Shown here piece after piece: positions 1 through 7,859 of a stretch of 64,000 nucleotides of DNA. Source of the stretch: Amycolatopsis tucumanensis (GTDB lineage Bacteria; Actinomycetota; Actinomycetes; Mycobacteriales; Pseudonocardiaceae). Location of the stretch: NCBI RefSeq assembly GCF_021654135.1, contig NZ_JAKGSD010000034.1:1-64000 (forward strand), written 5' to 3'. The notes below the pieces were generated by a model. It did not search any database, was not told the origin of the DNA, and worked only from the letters and a program-made list of their open reading frames with translations. Each line of letters opens with the position of its first letter. Position 1 is the stretch's first letter. A program made the translations under genes and the position numbers.

Positions 1-49
1 CACAACCCAAGATCAAACCAGGTCGAATCTCCAACTTTGAGGACACGTC

Positions 50-667
50 CTAGGGGAGGTACTCGCTGAACCAGGCGGCCGCGAGCTGGGCGACCCGCTC
101 CAGCGCGCCGGGTTCCTCGAACAGGTGCGTCGCCTTCGGGACGATCTCCATGTCGTGCCGTCCGCCCAGCTCGGCGGCCGCCGACTGGTTCAGGCGCAGC
201 ACCTCCTCGTCCCGCGCGCCGACGATCAGCAGCGTCGGGCACCGCACCTGGGCGAGCGCGTCGCCGGCCAGGTCGGGGCGTCCGCCGCGGGACACGACCG
301 CTTGCACGCGGTCCGGTTCGGCCGCCGCGGCCCGCAGCGCGGCGGCCGCGCCGGTGCTCGCCCCGAACAGGCCCAGCGGCAACCCGGCCGTCTCCGCGCG
401 CCGGGACAGCTCGGCCATCGCCGCGCGCAGGCGTTCGGTCAGCAGGTCGATGTCGAACCGCCGGTCGCCGTGGTCCTCGTCCGGGCTGAGCAGGTCGAAC
501 AGCAGCGTGGCGAACCTGTTGTCCTGCAGCTCGCGCGCCACCGCGATGTTGCGGGCGCTGTGCCGGGAACTGCCCGAACCGTGGGCGAACACGACGACCC
601 CGATCGCGTCGGACGGGACCGTCAGATCGCCCTGGAGCCCGGGGTCGACGGTGAGCGGAACGGTCAT
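50..667 (-). CDS. alpha/beta hydrolase, dienelactone hydrolase type
   Basis: A 205-residue cytoplasmic alpha/beta hydrolase. The N-terminal half carries an HGSGSS oxyanion-type turn (about residues 29-34), the nucleophile elbow G-A-S-T-G puts Ser104 in the catalytic position, and Asp (in VGARDEE) and His (in THLFEE) follow near the C-terminus in the usual order. Family members of this size resemble dienelactone hydrolases, but the natural substrate cannot be read from sequence. The ATG overlaps the stop of the upstream phosphoribosyltransferase as ATGA, which argues for translational coupling and fixes the start; an open frame continues further upstream but only as a shadow of the partner gene. 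The same two domains are often adjacent or fused in other bacteria, so a shared role is likely, though unknown. Confidence 0.85.
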   Translation of the reverse strand: MTVPLTVDPGLQGDLTVPSDAIGVVVFAHGSGSSRHSARNIAVARELQDNRFATLLFDLLSPDEDHGDRRFDIDLLTERLRAAMAELSRRAETAGLPLGLFGASTGAAAALRAAAAEPDRVQAVVSRGGRPDLAGDALAQVRCPTLLIVGARDEEVLRLNQSAAAELGGRHDMEIVPKATHLFEEPGALERVAQLAAAWFSEYLP

Positions 668-1305
668 GACGTCTCCAGCAGTTCGATGACCTCGTCGTCG
701 CCGGTCTGGCGGAAGTCGGCGTACCACTGTCCGACCGACCGGAAACCGTGCGGCGCCAGCAGGCACAGCACCTCGTCGGCGTCGCTCTTCAACGCCGCCG
801 CGGCGTCCGGCGCGCACACCGGCGCGGCGAAGACCAGGCTGTGCGGCCGGTCCGCGCGCAACGCCCGCAACGCGGCCCGCGCGGTCACGCCGGTCGCCAG
901 CCCGTCGTCGACCACCAGCACGTCCCGTCCGGTCCGCGGCTGCGGCGGACGTCCGCGCTGGTAGACCACGGCGCGGCGGCGAGCTTCGGCGCGTTCGGCC
1001 CGGCACACCGCCTCCAGCTGCGCCGGCCGCAGCCCGAGCATCGACAGCGACCGCTCGTCGTAGTAGGGCGGGCCGTCCGGGGTGACCGCGCCGACGCCGA
1101 ACTCCGGCTGGCCGGGCGCGCCGATCTTGCGGGCGACCGCCACGTCGAGCGGCGCGCCCAGCACCTGGGCGACCGCGTGACCGACGACCACCCCGCCGCG
1201 CGCCAGCCCCAGCACCAGCGGATCGCGCCACTCGCGTTCGGCGAGCAGCTCACCCAGCCGCAGACCCGCCTCGTGGCGGTCGCGGTACTCGTGTCGCCGC
1301 CTCAT
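664..1305 (-). CDS. phosphoribosyltransferase family protein
   Basis: A 213-residue type I phosphoribosyltransferase fold protein. The PRPP-binding signature, two acidic residues inside VLVVDDGLATGVT, lies at residues 129-141, and LGLARGGVVVG (about 32-42) matches the N-terminal PRTase strand-loop. The protein is generic: nothing identifies the base it would act on, and members of this group next to alpha/beta hydrolases have no settled function. The ATG start at the right end has no strong Shine-Dalgarno. Its stop overlaps the next gene by ATGA, so the two form a small operon reading leftward. Confidence 0.85.
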   Translation of the reverse strand: MRRRHEYRDRHEAGLRLGELLAEREWRDPLVLGLARGGVVVGHAVAQVLGAPLDVAVARKIGAPGQPEFGVGAVTPDGPPYYDERSLSMLGLRPAQLEAVCRAERAEARRRAVVYQRGRPPQPRTGRDVLVVDDGLATGVTARAALRALRADRPHSLVFAAPVCAPDAAAALKSDADEVLCLLAPHGFRSVGQWYADFRQTGDDEVIELLETS

Positions 1306-1333
1306 GCCACAGGTCTACCCCTGCCGGAGATCG

Positions 1334-1621
1334 TCAACCAGGCTCACCGCGGCGCTTGCGGTGCACGACCCAGGCCAGGTCGGTCACCATCCCCACCGCC
1401 ACCAGGGACATCAGCACCGTCACCCACCACATCTCGATCGTGGCGAACAGGACGGCGGCCCCGGCGGCGAGGAGGATGCCGATGGCGGCGAGCCAGATCC
1501 GCAGCGTCAGCGCGCTGTACGCCGGCGCGGCGCCACCGAAACCGGCGGTCGGATCGTGGTAGTCCGGCAGGCCCCGCTGGTACTCCTCGCGGCTGCGAGG
1601 CCGCTCACGCGGGATTCGCAT
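1334..1621 (-). CDS. small two-helix membrane protein
   Basis: A 95-residue protein with a charged, Arg- and Tyr-rich N-terminus (about residues 1-35), two hydrophobic stretches (about 41-60 and 65-85) and a basic tail ending RKRRGE. This is the pattern of a small inner-membrane protein with both ends in the cytoplasm. It resembles short actinobacterial membrane proteins of unknown function (possibly the DUF6343 type, not verified). It lies 28 bp upstream of the phosphoribosyltransferase and may be co-transcribed with it. Confidence 0.65.
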   Translation of the reverse strand: MRIPRERPRSREEYQRGLPDYHDPTAGFGGAAPAYSALTLRIWLAAIGILLAAGAAVLFATIEMWWVTVLMSLVAVGMVTDLAWVVHRKRRGEPG

Positions 1622-1759
1622 GCTCCCCGGCTACCCGCCGGGCCCGCCGCGGACACGTGGCCGCCCTCACCCGGTCCGGCGACGAGCCGTTTGGCTCGCC
1701 GCGCACTGGGTTACCGTGGCCGCGAACCCCATTCCGCCAGGAAGGAACACCCAACGCCG

Positions 1760-2923
1760 ATGAGGCCGGCCAAGCACCTGACCCGGCGACTGCTGCTCGT
1801 ACTGGCCGCCGGGGCCCTGCTCGCCGCGGTGGTCGTCTACGCCGGCGGCGACGAGGCCGAGCAGCAGCCCCCGGCCGCCGCTCCGACCACCGCGCCGCCG
1901 CCGCAGCCGCGCATCGCCGCCGCCGAGGGGCCGGACGCGTGCGCCACCGTGATCGGCGAACTCACGCCCCGCCAGCGGCTCGCGCAGCTGGTCGTCGTCG
2001 GGGTCGACGCGTCCGACCCGCAGGGCGCGGCCGACCTCGTGCGCACCGAGCAGGTCGGCGGGATCTTCCTCGGCGGCAACGCCACCGCGCTGCTCGAGAA
2101 CAAGGCACTCGACCAGGTCCAGCAGGCCGGGCGGCTGCCGGTGTCCGTCGCGGTCGACGACGAGGGCGGCCGCGTCCAGCGGCTCGACGACCTGGACGGG
2201 TCGATCCCCAGCGCCCGCAAGATGGCCGCCACGATGACCACCGGCGAGGTCCGCGAGCTCGCCCGGGAGCGCGGGCGGGCGATGGCCGCGCGCGGGGTGA
2301 CCGTCGACTACGCGCCGGTCCTCGACCTTACCGACGGCGCCGCCGGCGACGTCATCGGCGACCGCTCCTTCAGCGCCGACCCGGACACCGCGCGCCGCTA
2401 CGCGCAGGCCTTCGCGGCGGGCTTGGAGGACGCCGGGATCCAGCCGGTGGTCAAGCACTTCCCCGGTCACGGGCACGCGACCGGCGACTCGCACAAGGGC
2501 TCGGTGACCACCCCGCCGCTGGACGAACTGCGCGAGAACGACCTGGTGCCCTACCGCAACCTCGCGGACTTCGGCTCCGCCGCCGTCATGGTCGGCCACC
2601 TCGACGTGCCCGGCCTGACCGGTGGCGAGCCCGCGTCGCTGTCGCCCGCGGCCTACCAGCTGCTGCGCGGCGAGTTCGGCTTCGACGGCCCGGTGCTGAC
2701 CGACGACCTCGGCGCGATGAAGGCGGTGACCCAGCGATACCCGCTGCCGCAGGCCGTGGTGAAGGCCGTGCAGTCCGGCGCGGACCAGGCGCTGTGGTCC
2801 TCGGGTGGCCGGGTGACGACGGTGCTGGACGCGATGGAGAAGGCGACGGCCGACGGGACGCTGTCCGCCGAGCGGGTGACCGACGCGCTCACCACGGTCC
2901 TGCGCGCCAAGCACGCGTGCTGA
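1760..2923 (+). CDS. glycoside hydrolase family 3, beta-N-acetylhexosaminidase (NagZ-like)
   Basis: A 387-residue exported or membrane-anchored GH3 enzyme, expected to release terminal N-acetylglucosamine from cell-wall muropeptides. The N-terminus has a basic start, a hydrophobic segment at residues 11-28 and a Pro/Ala linker, with no lipobox Cys, so a signal anchor is likely. The catalytic domain carries KHFPGHG (232-238) followed by D-S-H, the NagZ acid/base loop, and TDDLGAM with Asp315 as the expected nucleophile. The ATG is preceded by AGGAAGGA about 12 bases upstream; longer in-frame extensions lack this. It stands alone between leftward genes. Confidence 0.88.
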   Translation: MRPAKHLTRRLLLVLAAGALLAAVVVYAGGDEAEQQPPAAAPTTAPPPQPRIAAAEGPDACATVIGELTPRQRLAQLVVVGVDASDPQGAADLVRTEQVGGIFLGGNATALLENKALDQVQQAGRLPVSVAVDDEGGRVQRLDDLDGSIPSARKMAATMTTGEVRELARERGRAMAARGVTVDYAPVLDLTDGAAGDVIGDRSFSADPDTARRYAQAFAAGLEDAGIQPVVKHFPGHGHATGDSHKGSVTTPPLDELRENDLVPYRNLADFGSAAVMVGHLDVPGLTGGEPASLSPAAYQLLRGEFGFDGPVLTDDLGAMKAVTQRYPLPQAVVKAVQSGADQALWSSGGRVTTVLDAMEKATADGTLSAERVTDALTTVLRAKHAC

Positions 2924-3066
2924 GAAGTGGGGCGGCTGCGCCGGCCGGCTCCTCGACGCTGAGGGTCCGGCCGACGCAGCGGGATCTGGGGCGTGTCGCC
3001 GCGGGAAAGTCTACGTAACCTTCGCGGCAGCTCAAGGTCTCGTGTTCGGATCGAAATAGTCCCTGG

Positions 3067-4722
3067 TCAGGCGGCACCCTGCATGATCTCGTGCCGTTGC
3101 GGCCAGTGCGACCAGAACGCCCCGGTGTAACCGAGCTCGATGAGCTTGAGCAGGAACGGGTTGTCCGCGTAGTTGTTGTCGTCCTCGGTGATGCCGGGCA
3201 GGGTCGGCAGCATCACGCGGTGGTACTCCGACGCGGGCACCAGGTCCCACAGCATCTGCACGCTGTTCACCCACCGCCCGTTCGGCGACGCGATGGTCGC
3301 CGGGTCCTCCGGCAGGTCCGGCGACAGGAAGTAGACCGGGCGGAAACGGCCGTCGCGGTCGAAGGCGAACTGCCGCTCGTACTCGACGATCGATTCGCAC
3401 ATCGCCCGCGGCTTGAGCACGATCGGCTCGACCGCCGAGTCCGACTGCAGACCGGGCAGCGTGCGACGGCCGGCGCACTGCTCCGCCATCCGGATCCCCA
3501 GTGGCGAGTAGGGAAACGCGCGGATGCCGAGGCTGTAACCGGCGACCGCGACGTCCAGGTCGAGCGTGCGGCGGACCGCCTCGGTCATCGTCACCGCTGT
3601 CTCCCCTGGCATGCCGAGCAGGACCTCGACCATCACCGGCAGCTCGACCTTGGCGATCTTGGCGCACAACGCGCGCACGTCGTCGAAGGTGTAGAACCGG
3701 CGGCCGCCGTCGGAGACCTTCCAGCCGTCCAGCACGTCGTCGCGCACGTGGTCGGGCGCGAGGTTGATGCCCGCGCACCCGGCCCGCACGAGCAGGTCGA
3801 GCAGCTCGTCGTCGAACGGCGTCGGCTGCGCGTAGATCCACAGCTTCAGGTTGTGCAGCGGCGTGGAGTGGTCGGTGTCGCGGCGGCGGATGATCTCGCG
3901 GAGCACGTTCTTGCTGTGCGCGATGACGAGGTTGAACTCGCTGTCGGTCGTGTGCAGGTCGTACACGCCCTGCGCGGTCAGCGCCTCCATCTCGTCGACC
4001 ACGCACTCCACGGCGCGGCGCGTGAAGTGGGTGCCCTTCGCGTCCGGCTCCACGCAGTGCGCGCACGAGTAGGCGCAGCCGTTCTTGGTGAGGATGTTGC
4101 CGAGCCCGCCGCCGCGGTAGTAGCGCAGGTTGTCGACCTTCCACGGCTCCCCGGACCGGCGGGTGTAGCTCGTGGTCGTGTTGATCGGCGAGGACAGCGG
4201 GCGGCCGCGGCGGCCGAGCTGCGGCACGACCTTCTCCACCCGCCCGCCGCCGCGGTTGACCAGGAGCCCGGGCACGGTATCCGGCGGTTCCCCGGACAGC
4301 AGCGCATTCGCCAGGCCGACGATGATTTCCTCACCCGGCCCCTTCACCCCGAATGGGATGCCGAAATAGTCGACCAACGCGAACGGCATCGAGGAAAAAC
4401 CGACACCGCCCGCGATGATCGGGGCCGCGCTGTGCATTTTGATCTCGTCGATGATGGCGCGGTGGTCGCCGAGGAAACCGCGTTGCTGTTGCGCGTAGAT
4501 CGTGTCGGTGTTGCGCACGGTCACCCCAACCAGCATCGGCGTGTGGCTCGCGAAGTACTCGCGCAGCACGGTCCACCAGTCGTCCCGCCGGAACGTGAGG
4601 TCCACGACGTCCACATCGAACCCGTCGGCCTCCAGCGAGGTCGTCAGGATGTCCAGCGCGTACGGCGTGATCGGGGGATGGACGAGATTCGGGTTGACCA
4701 GTGTGACCAAAGACTTTCCCAT
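3067..4722 (-). CDS. cobalamin-binding-type radical SAM protein
   Basis: A 551-residue class B radical SAM enzyme. Residues 1-150 form a Rossmann-like B12-binding-type domain ending in the KGPGEE signature typical of these proteins; no DxHxxG lower-ligand motif is visible. The radical SAM core begins with Cys216, Cys220 and Cys223 in the CX3CX2C arrangement that holds a 4Fe-4S cluster, followed by a long C-terminal part. Known relatives methylate unreactive carbons or rearrange substrates; the substrate here is unknown. The start at MGKSL is supported by AGGAG about 11 bases upstream; an earlier in-frame ATG adds 18 implausible residues. It is the last gene of a leftward set with XRE and AraC regulators and a tryptophanase, so an indole or tryptophan-related substrate is one hypothesis. 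Confidence 0.85.
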   Translation of the reverse strand: MGKSLVTLVNPNLVHPPITPYALDILTTSLEADGFDVDVVDLTFRRDDWWTVLREYFASHTPMLVGVTVRNTDTIYAQQQRGFLGDHRAIIDEIKMHSAAPIIAGGVGFSSMPFALVDYFGIPFGVKGPGEEIIVGLANALLSGEPPDTVPGLLVNRGGGRVEKVVPQLGRRGRPLSSPINTTTSYTRRSGEPWKVDNLRYYRGGGLGNILTKNGCAYSCAHCVEPDAKGTHFTRRAVECVVDEMEALTAQGVYDLHTTDSEFNLVIAHSKNVLREIIRRRDTDHSTPLHNLKLWIYAQPTPFDDELLDLLVRAGCAGINLAPDHVRDDVLDGWKVSDGGRRFYTFDDVRALCAKIAKVELPVMVEVLLGMPGETAVTMTEAVRRTLDLDVAVAGYSLGIRAFPYSPLGIRMAEQCAGRRTLPGLQSDSAVEPIVLKPRAMCESIVEYERQFAFDRDGRFRPVYFLSPDLPEDPATIASPNGRWVNSVQMLWDLVPASEYHRVMLPTLPGITEDDNNYADNPFLLKLIELGYTGAFWSHWPQRHEIMQGAA

Positions 4723-4806
4723 GGGACTCCCACTCCTGCGCGAAAAAGAGCACAACTTTCGCTGCAAAAATGGCAAAAGCGGGATGGGGAAATCAGGGGT
4801 TGTGTT

Positions 4807-5091
4807 TCACTGGCGCCGTCGCCACTGCTTCGCCGTGCGCGCGGCGGCACGCAACTCGTCCGGGGGCACCTCCAGCACCCGGCTCAGGTGGCTCTGCCAG
4901 TACGGGCCGGGCACGCGCTTGCCCCGCTCCCAGCGCGAGACCTCGCCACGGCCCAGGCTCTCGTTGCCCGAGACCGTGACGAGTTCGTCCGCGAGCTGGT
5001 ACTGGGTCAGCCCGCGCTCGTGCCGCGCGGACCGGATCAACCGGCCGATCGGCATCGAGTCGCGGGCGGCCACGGCAGCGTCGGCGCTCAT
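4807..5091 (-). CDS. XRE-family helix-turn-helix regulator
   Basis: A 94-residue single-domain regulator. Residues about 14-80 form a Cro/C1-type HTH, with the recognition region around GEVSRWERGKRVP and a C-terminal basic tail KQWRRRQ. It resembles the N-terminal HTH of the large regulator at 41347-42726, sharing IRxARxERxLxQYxLAxELxTVSG spacing. There is no partner domain for ligand sensing. It lies 84 bp upstream of the radical SAM gene on the same strand and probably controls it. The ATG has no clear Shine-Dalgarno. Confidence 0.8.
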   Translation of the reverse strand: MSADAAVAARDSMPIGRLIRSARHERGLTQYQLADELVTVSGNESLGRGEVSRWERGKRVPGPYWQSHLSRVLEVPPDELRAAARTAKQWRRRQ

Positions 5092-5173
5092 GACGCGGAA
5101 GCTACGAGCGCCGGCCCGCCGACACGATTTGTCCGGCGCACGGTTTTGTCCTCATCACGCACGATTCGCCCCT

Positions 5174-6172
5174 TCACAACTCCAGTAGACGTCCAGACCG
5201 TCTGTGCAACGTCGCGTTGGGTGATTCACCGAACCGCTCCCGGTAGGCCGCCGCGAAGCGGCCGTGGTGCATCAGCCCGTACTTGCTCGCGATTTCCCCG
5301 ACTGTCGTGACCTCGACCTGAGCGGCCGACAACTCGTCGTGCACCCGCTGGAGCCGCACACCGCGCAGGTACTCGCTGGGCGAGCTGCCCAGCTGCTCCC
5401 GGAAAGCCTTCTGCAGCGCCCGCACACTCACCCCGGCCTGGTGGGCCAGGCTGCCCGGCGTGTGCGGGGCCTCCGGATGGCTGTGGATCAGATCGAGCGC
5501 CGCCCGCAGCGACCGCGAGGGCACCGGGCGGTCCCGGCCCTCGATCATCGCCGTGTAGTTGTGCGGCTGCGCGAGCAGCAACCCGGTGATCAGGTTGCGC
5601 TCGAACTGCTCGACGGCGGCCGGGTGGGAGAGCATCGTGTCCGGCTGGTCCAGCTCCGAGACGCCGTAGGCCAGCTCCCGGTACCAGCTGCGGCCGTAAC
5701 CGCGGGTGATGTCCATGCCCAGCCGGAACCGCACGGGCTCCGACACCGAACCGCCGATGAGCTCGGCCAGGCGCGCCTCCAGCGCCGGCCGCTCGATCCG
5801 GATGACGAACTGGGCGCAGTCGTCGGACAGCCGCATCCGCAGCGGGTCGTCCGTGCCGACCACACCGGCCGTGTCCGGCGCGGAGTTGATCTGCTCGCGT
5901 CCGCACTGGACCATGCCCCGGCCGATCACCGGAGCCAGAACCACGTAGAAGGAGCCGAGCTCGCCGGGTTCGACGCGCACGTCGGTGCCGTAGGCGACCA
6001 CGGCGATCGCCACGTTCTCCAGGCGACGGCAGTTGACCTTGGTGTTCAGCCGCGGGTTGCGGCCGAGCGTGTTCATCGAGTGTGGGCAGAACAGGCGGCC
6101 CACCCGCTCGCGGGTCTCGTCGACGTCTCGCGAGTGGAAGAGCCGGTACTTGTCCAGTGGCAGTACTGTCAT
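5174..6172 (-). CDS. AraC-family transcriptional regulator
   Basis: A 332-residue regulator. The first ~200 residues match the AraC-binding-like sensor domain (start LFHSRDVDETRERVGRLFCPH is typical), and the last ~100 carry two AraC helix-turn-helix units, with the family landmark EYLRGVRLQRVHDEL and the final FAAAYRERFGESPN. It is clearly paralogous to the regulator at 11774-12745. An open frame runs on upstream through the tryptophanase gene in another register, but the ATG at 6172 gives the family's normal N-terminus. It lies downstream of the tryptophanase and upstream of the XRE/radical SAM genes, suggesting control of this group; the effector is unknown. Confidence 0.87.
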   Translation of the reverse strand: MTVLPLDKYRLFHSRDVDETRERVGRLFCPHSMNTLGRNPRLNTKVNCRRLENVAIAVVAYGTDVRVEPGELGSFYVVLAPVIGRGMVQCGREQINSAPDTAGVVGTDDPLRMRLSDDCAQFVIRIERPALEARLAELIGGSVSEPVRFRLGMDITRGYGRSWYRELAYGVSELDQPDTMLSHPAAVEQFERNLITGLLLAQPHNYTAMIEGRDRPVPSRSLRAALDLIHSHPEAPHTPGSLAHQAGVSVRALQKAFREQLGSSPSEYLRGVRLQRVHDELSAAQVEVTTVGEIASKYGLMHHGRFAAAYRERFGESPNATLHRRSGRLLEL

Positions 6173-6300
6173 GTCCCGGGCAGTCGAAAAGATCAACGTA
6201 CGGTGGCGCCGACTCCCATACACCTCCAATGCACCACTCTCCGTTGTTAGGCGTTCAATTGCTACCGACGAACGGGCGAACTTGCCATGTGCAATTTGCA

Positions 6301-6314
6301 TCCGACGCGTCGGA
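6301..6314. promoter_or_regulatory. perfect 14-bp palindrome, candidate operator
   Basis: TCCGACGCGTCGGA is its own reverse complement. It lies in the 164-bp gap between the tryptophanase stop and the start of the AraC gene, about 130 bases upstream of that ATG, where an operator or autoregulatory site would be expected. No T-run follows it on either strand, so a terminator is less likely. Confidence 0.4.
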
Positions 6315-6336
6315 CCCCAGTTGATCAGGGGTTTTA

Positions 6337-7695
6337 CTATTCGGCGGCCGGTCGCAGGACCGCCGTGAACTGTCGAAGGGCACCTCCCTGCTCGACGATG
6401 CGGTAGCCGGTCAGCTGGTCCGCCTTCGACCAGACGCCCTCGGCCACGTCGACGACGTGTTCGAGGTGGCTCAGGGTGTAGACCCGGCGCGGCAACGTGA
6501 ACCGCACCAGCTCGCGCGGCGCGGGCACGTCCGGCCCGCCGTCGGGGTCCCGCCTGCCGAAGACGAGCGTCCCCAGCTCGGTCACCCGCACCCCGCCCGC
6601 CAGGTAGAGCGCGTTGGCGAAGGCGGTCGCGGGCAGCTGCTGCGGCGGGATATGCGGCAGCATCGCGCCCGCGTCGACGTACACCGCGTGGCAGCCGGTC
6701 GGCTGCAGCACCGGCAGTCCCGCCAGGCCCAGCTGCTCGCCGAACCAGCGCGCGCACTCCGCGCGGTACCGCAGGTAGTCCGGTTCGACGACCTCCAGCA
6801 GCCCCTCCGCGAGCGCCTCCAGATCGCGCCCGGCGAGACCGCCGTAGGTCGGAAACCCCTCGAACGCGATGAGCTGCTCGCGGGCGCGGGCGGCGAGACC
6901 GGCGTCGCGCAACGCGATCAGCCCGCCGATGTTGGCCATGCCGTCCTTCTTGAGACTGGCCCAGCAGCCGTCCGCGAGCTCGAAGACCACGCGGGCCACC
7001 TCGCGCGGCGACAGGTGCCCGTAGCCGTCCTCGCGCTCGGTCACCAGGTACGCGTTCTCGGCGAAGCGCGAGGCGTCCAGGTAGAGCGGAACGCCGTGGT
7101 CGTCGCAGAGCTGCCGCACGTCCTTGACGTTGCGCACCGAGACCGGCTGCCCGCCGCCCGCGTTGTTGGTGATGGTGAGGACGACGCACTTCACGCGGTC
7201 GGCCGAGGTGCGCAGCAGGTCCCGCAGCCTGCCGGTGTCCAGGTCGCCGCCGAACGGGTTCAGCTCCCCCGGCGCGACCGGCACCGGCAGGTCGACCGCC
7301 TGCGCGCCGGCCGCTTCCACGCTGGCGCGCGTGCTGTCGAAGTGCGTGTTGCTGACCGAGATGTCGCCGGGCCGCAGCAGCAGGCCGAGCAGGATCCGCT
7401 CGGCCGCGCGTCCCTGGTGGACCGGCAGGATCTCGCCGTAGCCGGTCAGGTCGCGCACGACGGCCTCGAACCGCTCGAACGACCGCGCGCCGGCGTAGGA
7501 CTCGTCGCCCCGCATGAGCGCGGACCACTGCGCGGCCGACATCGCCGCCGTGCCGGAATCGGTCAGCAGGTCGATGGTGATGGCACGGGCGGGCACGCGG
7601 AAGAGGTTCCAGCCCGCCGCCACGAGCGCGTCGCGGCGCTCCTCCGCGGTGGGGAACGGGATCGGTTCGACCGCCTTGATCCGGAACGGCTCCAT
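6337..7695 (-). CDS. tnaA: tryptophanase / beta-eliminating lyase
   Basis: A 452-residue fold-I PLP enzyme that should split an aromatic amino acid to pyruvate, ammonia and the aromatic leaving group. The N-terminus (MEPFRIKAVEPI), LTDSGT, MRGDE-Y-G and HQGR blocks follow E. coli TnaA closely, and Lys250 in SLKKDGMANIGG is the PLP lysine. By-eye alignment places Asp120 at TnaA Asp137 and Leu374 at TnaA Ile396, where tyrosine phenol-lyase has Thr and Arg; this favours tryptophanase. However Gln442 replaces TnaA His463, so the leaving group may differ from indole. Start chosen from homology; upstream in-frame sequence is low-complexity Arg/Gly. First gene of the leftward group with AraC, XRE and radical SAM genes. 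Confidence 0.85.
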   Translation of the reverse strand: MEPFRIKAVEPIPFPTAEERRDALVAAGWNLFRVPARAITIDLLTDSGTAAMSAAQWSALMRGDESYAGARSFERFEAVVRDLTGYGEILPVHQGRAAERILLGLLLRPGDISVSNTHFDSTRASVEAAGAQAVDLPVPVAPGELNPFGGDLDTGRLRDLLRTSADRVKCVVLTITNNAGGGQPVSVRNVKDVRQLCDDHGVPLYLDASRFAENAYLVTEREDGYGHLSPREVARVVFELADGCWASLKKDGMANIGGLIALRDAGLAARAREQLIAFEGFPTYGGLAGRDLEALAEGLLEVVEPDYLRYRAECARWFGEQLGLAGLPVLQPTGCHAVYVDAGAMLPHIPPQQLPATAFANALYLAGGVRVTELGTLVFGRRDPDGGPDVPAPRELVRFTLPRRVYTLSHLEHVVDVAEGVWSKADQLTGYRIVEQGGALRQFTAVLRPAAE

Positions 7696-7859
7696 GAAGG
7701 GCGGCACGGGCGGCTCCTCGCTGGTCAATTCGGACAACCAGACCAGCCTGGAGCGACCGCCGGGCGTGGCGGTAGGGGCCAGTTCGGGCCCATGGTGAGC
7801 TGGGACACAATCGGCGCGCGAACGGGCCGCCCGGCCCGGCGACGGCGGAGGATTCACGT

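Noticed and set aside
668..1231. A 393-codon open frame joining the hydrolase with upstream sequence
   Set aside because: Upstream part is Arg/Gly-rich shadow of the phosphoribosyltransferase gene; the ATGA overlap gives the true start.
4723..4806. Cobalamin riboswitch upstream of the B12-type radical SAM gene
   Set aside because: The leader is only about 84 bases; a cobalamin riboswitch needs about 200, and no conserved core is seen.
6173..7810. Open frame extending the AraC gene to 878 codons
   Set aside because: The extra part is antisense-like low-complexity sequence in a shifted frame of the tryptophanase gene.
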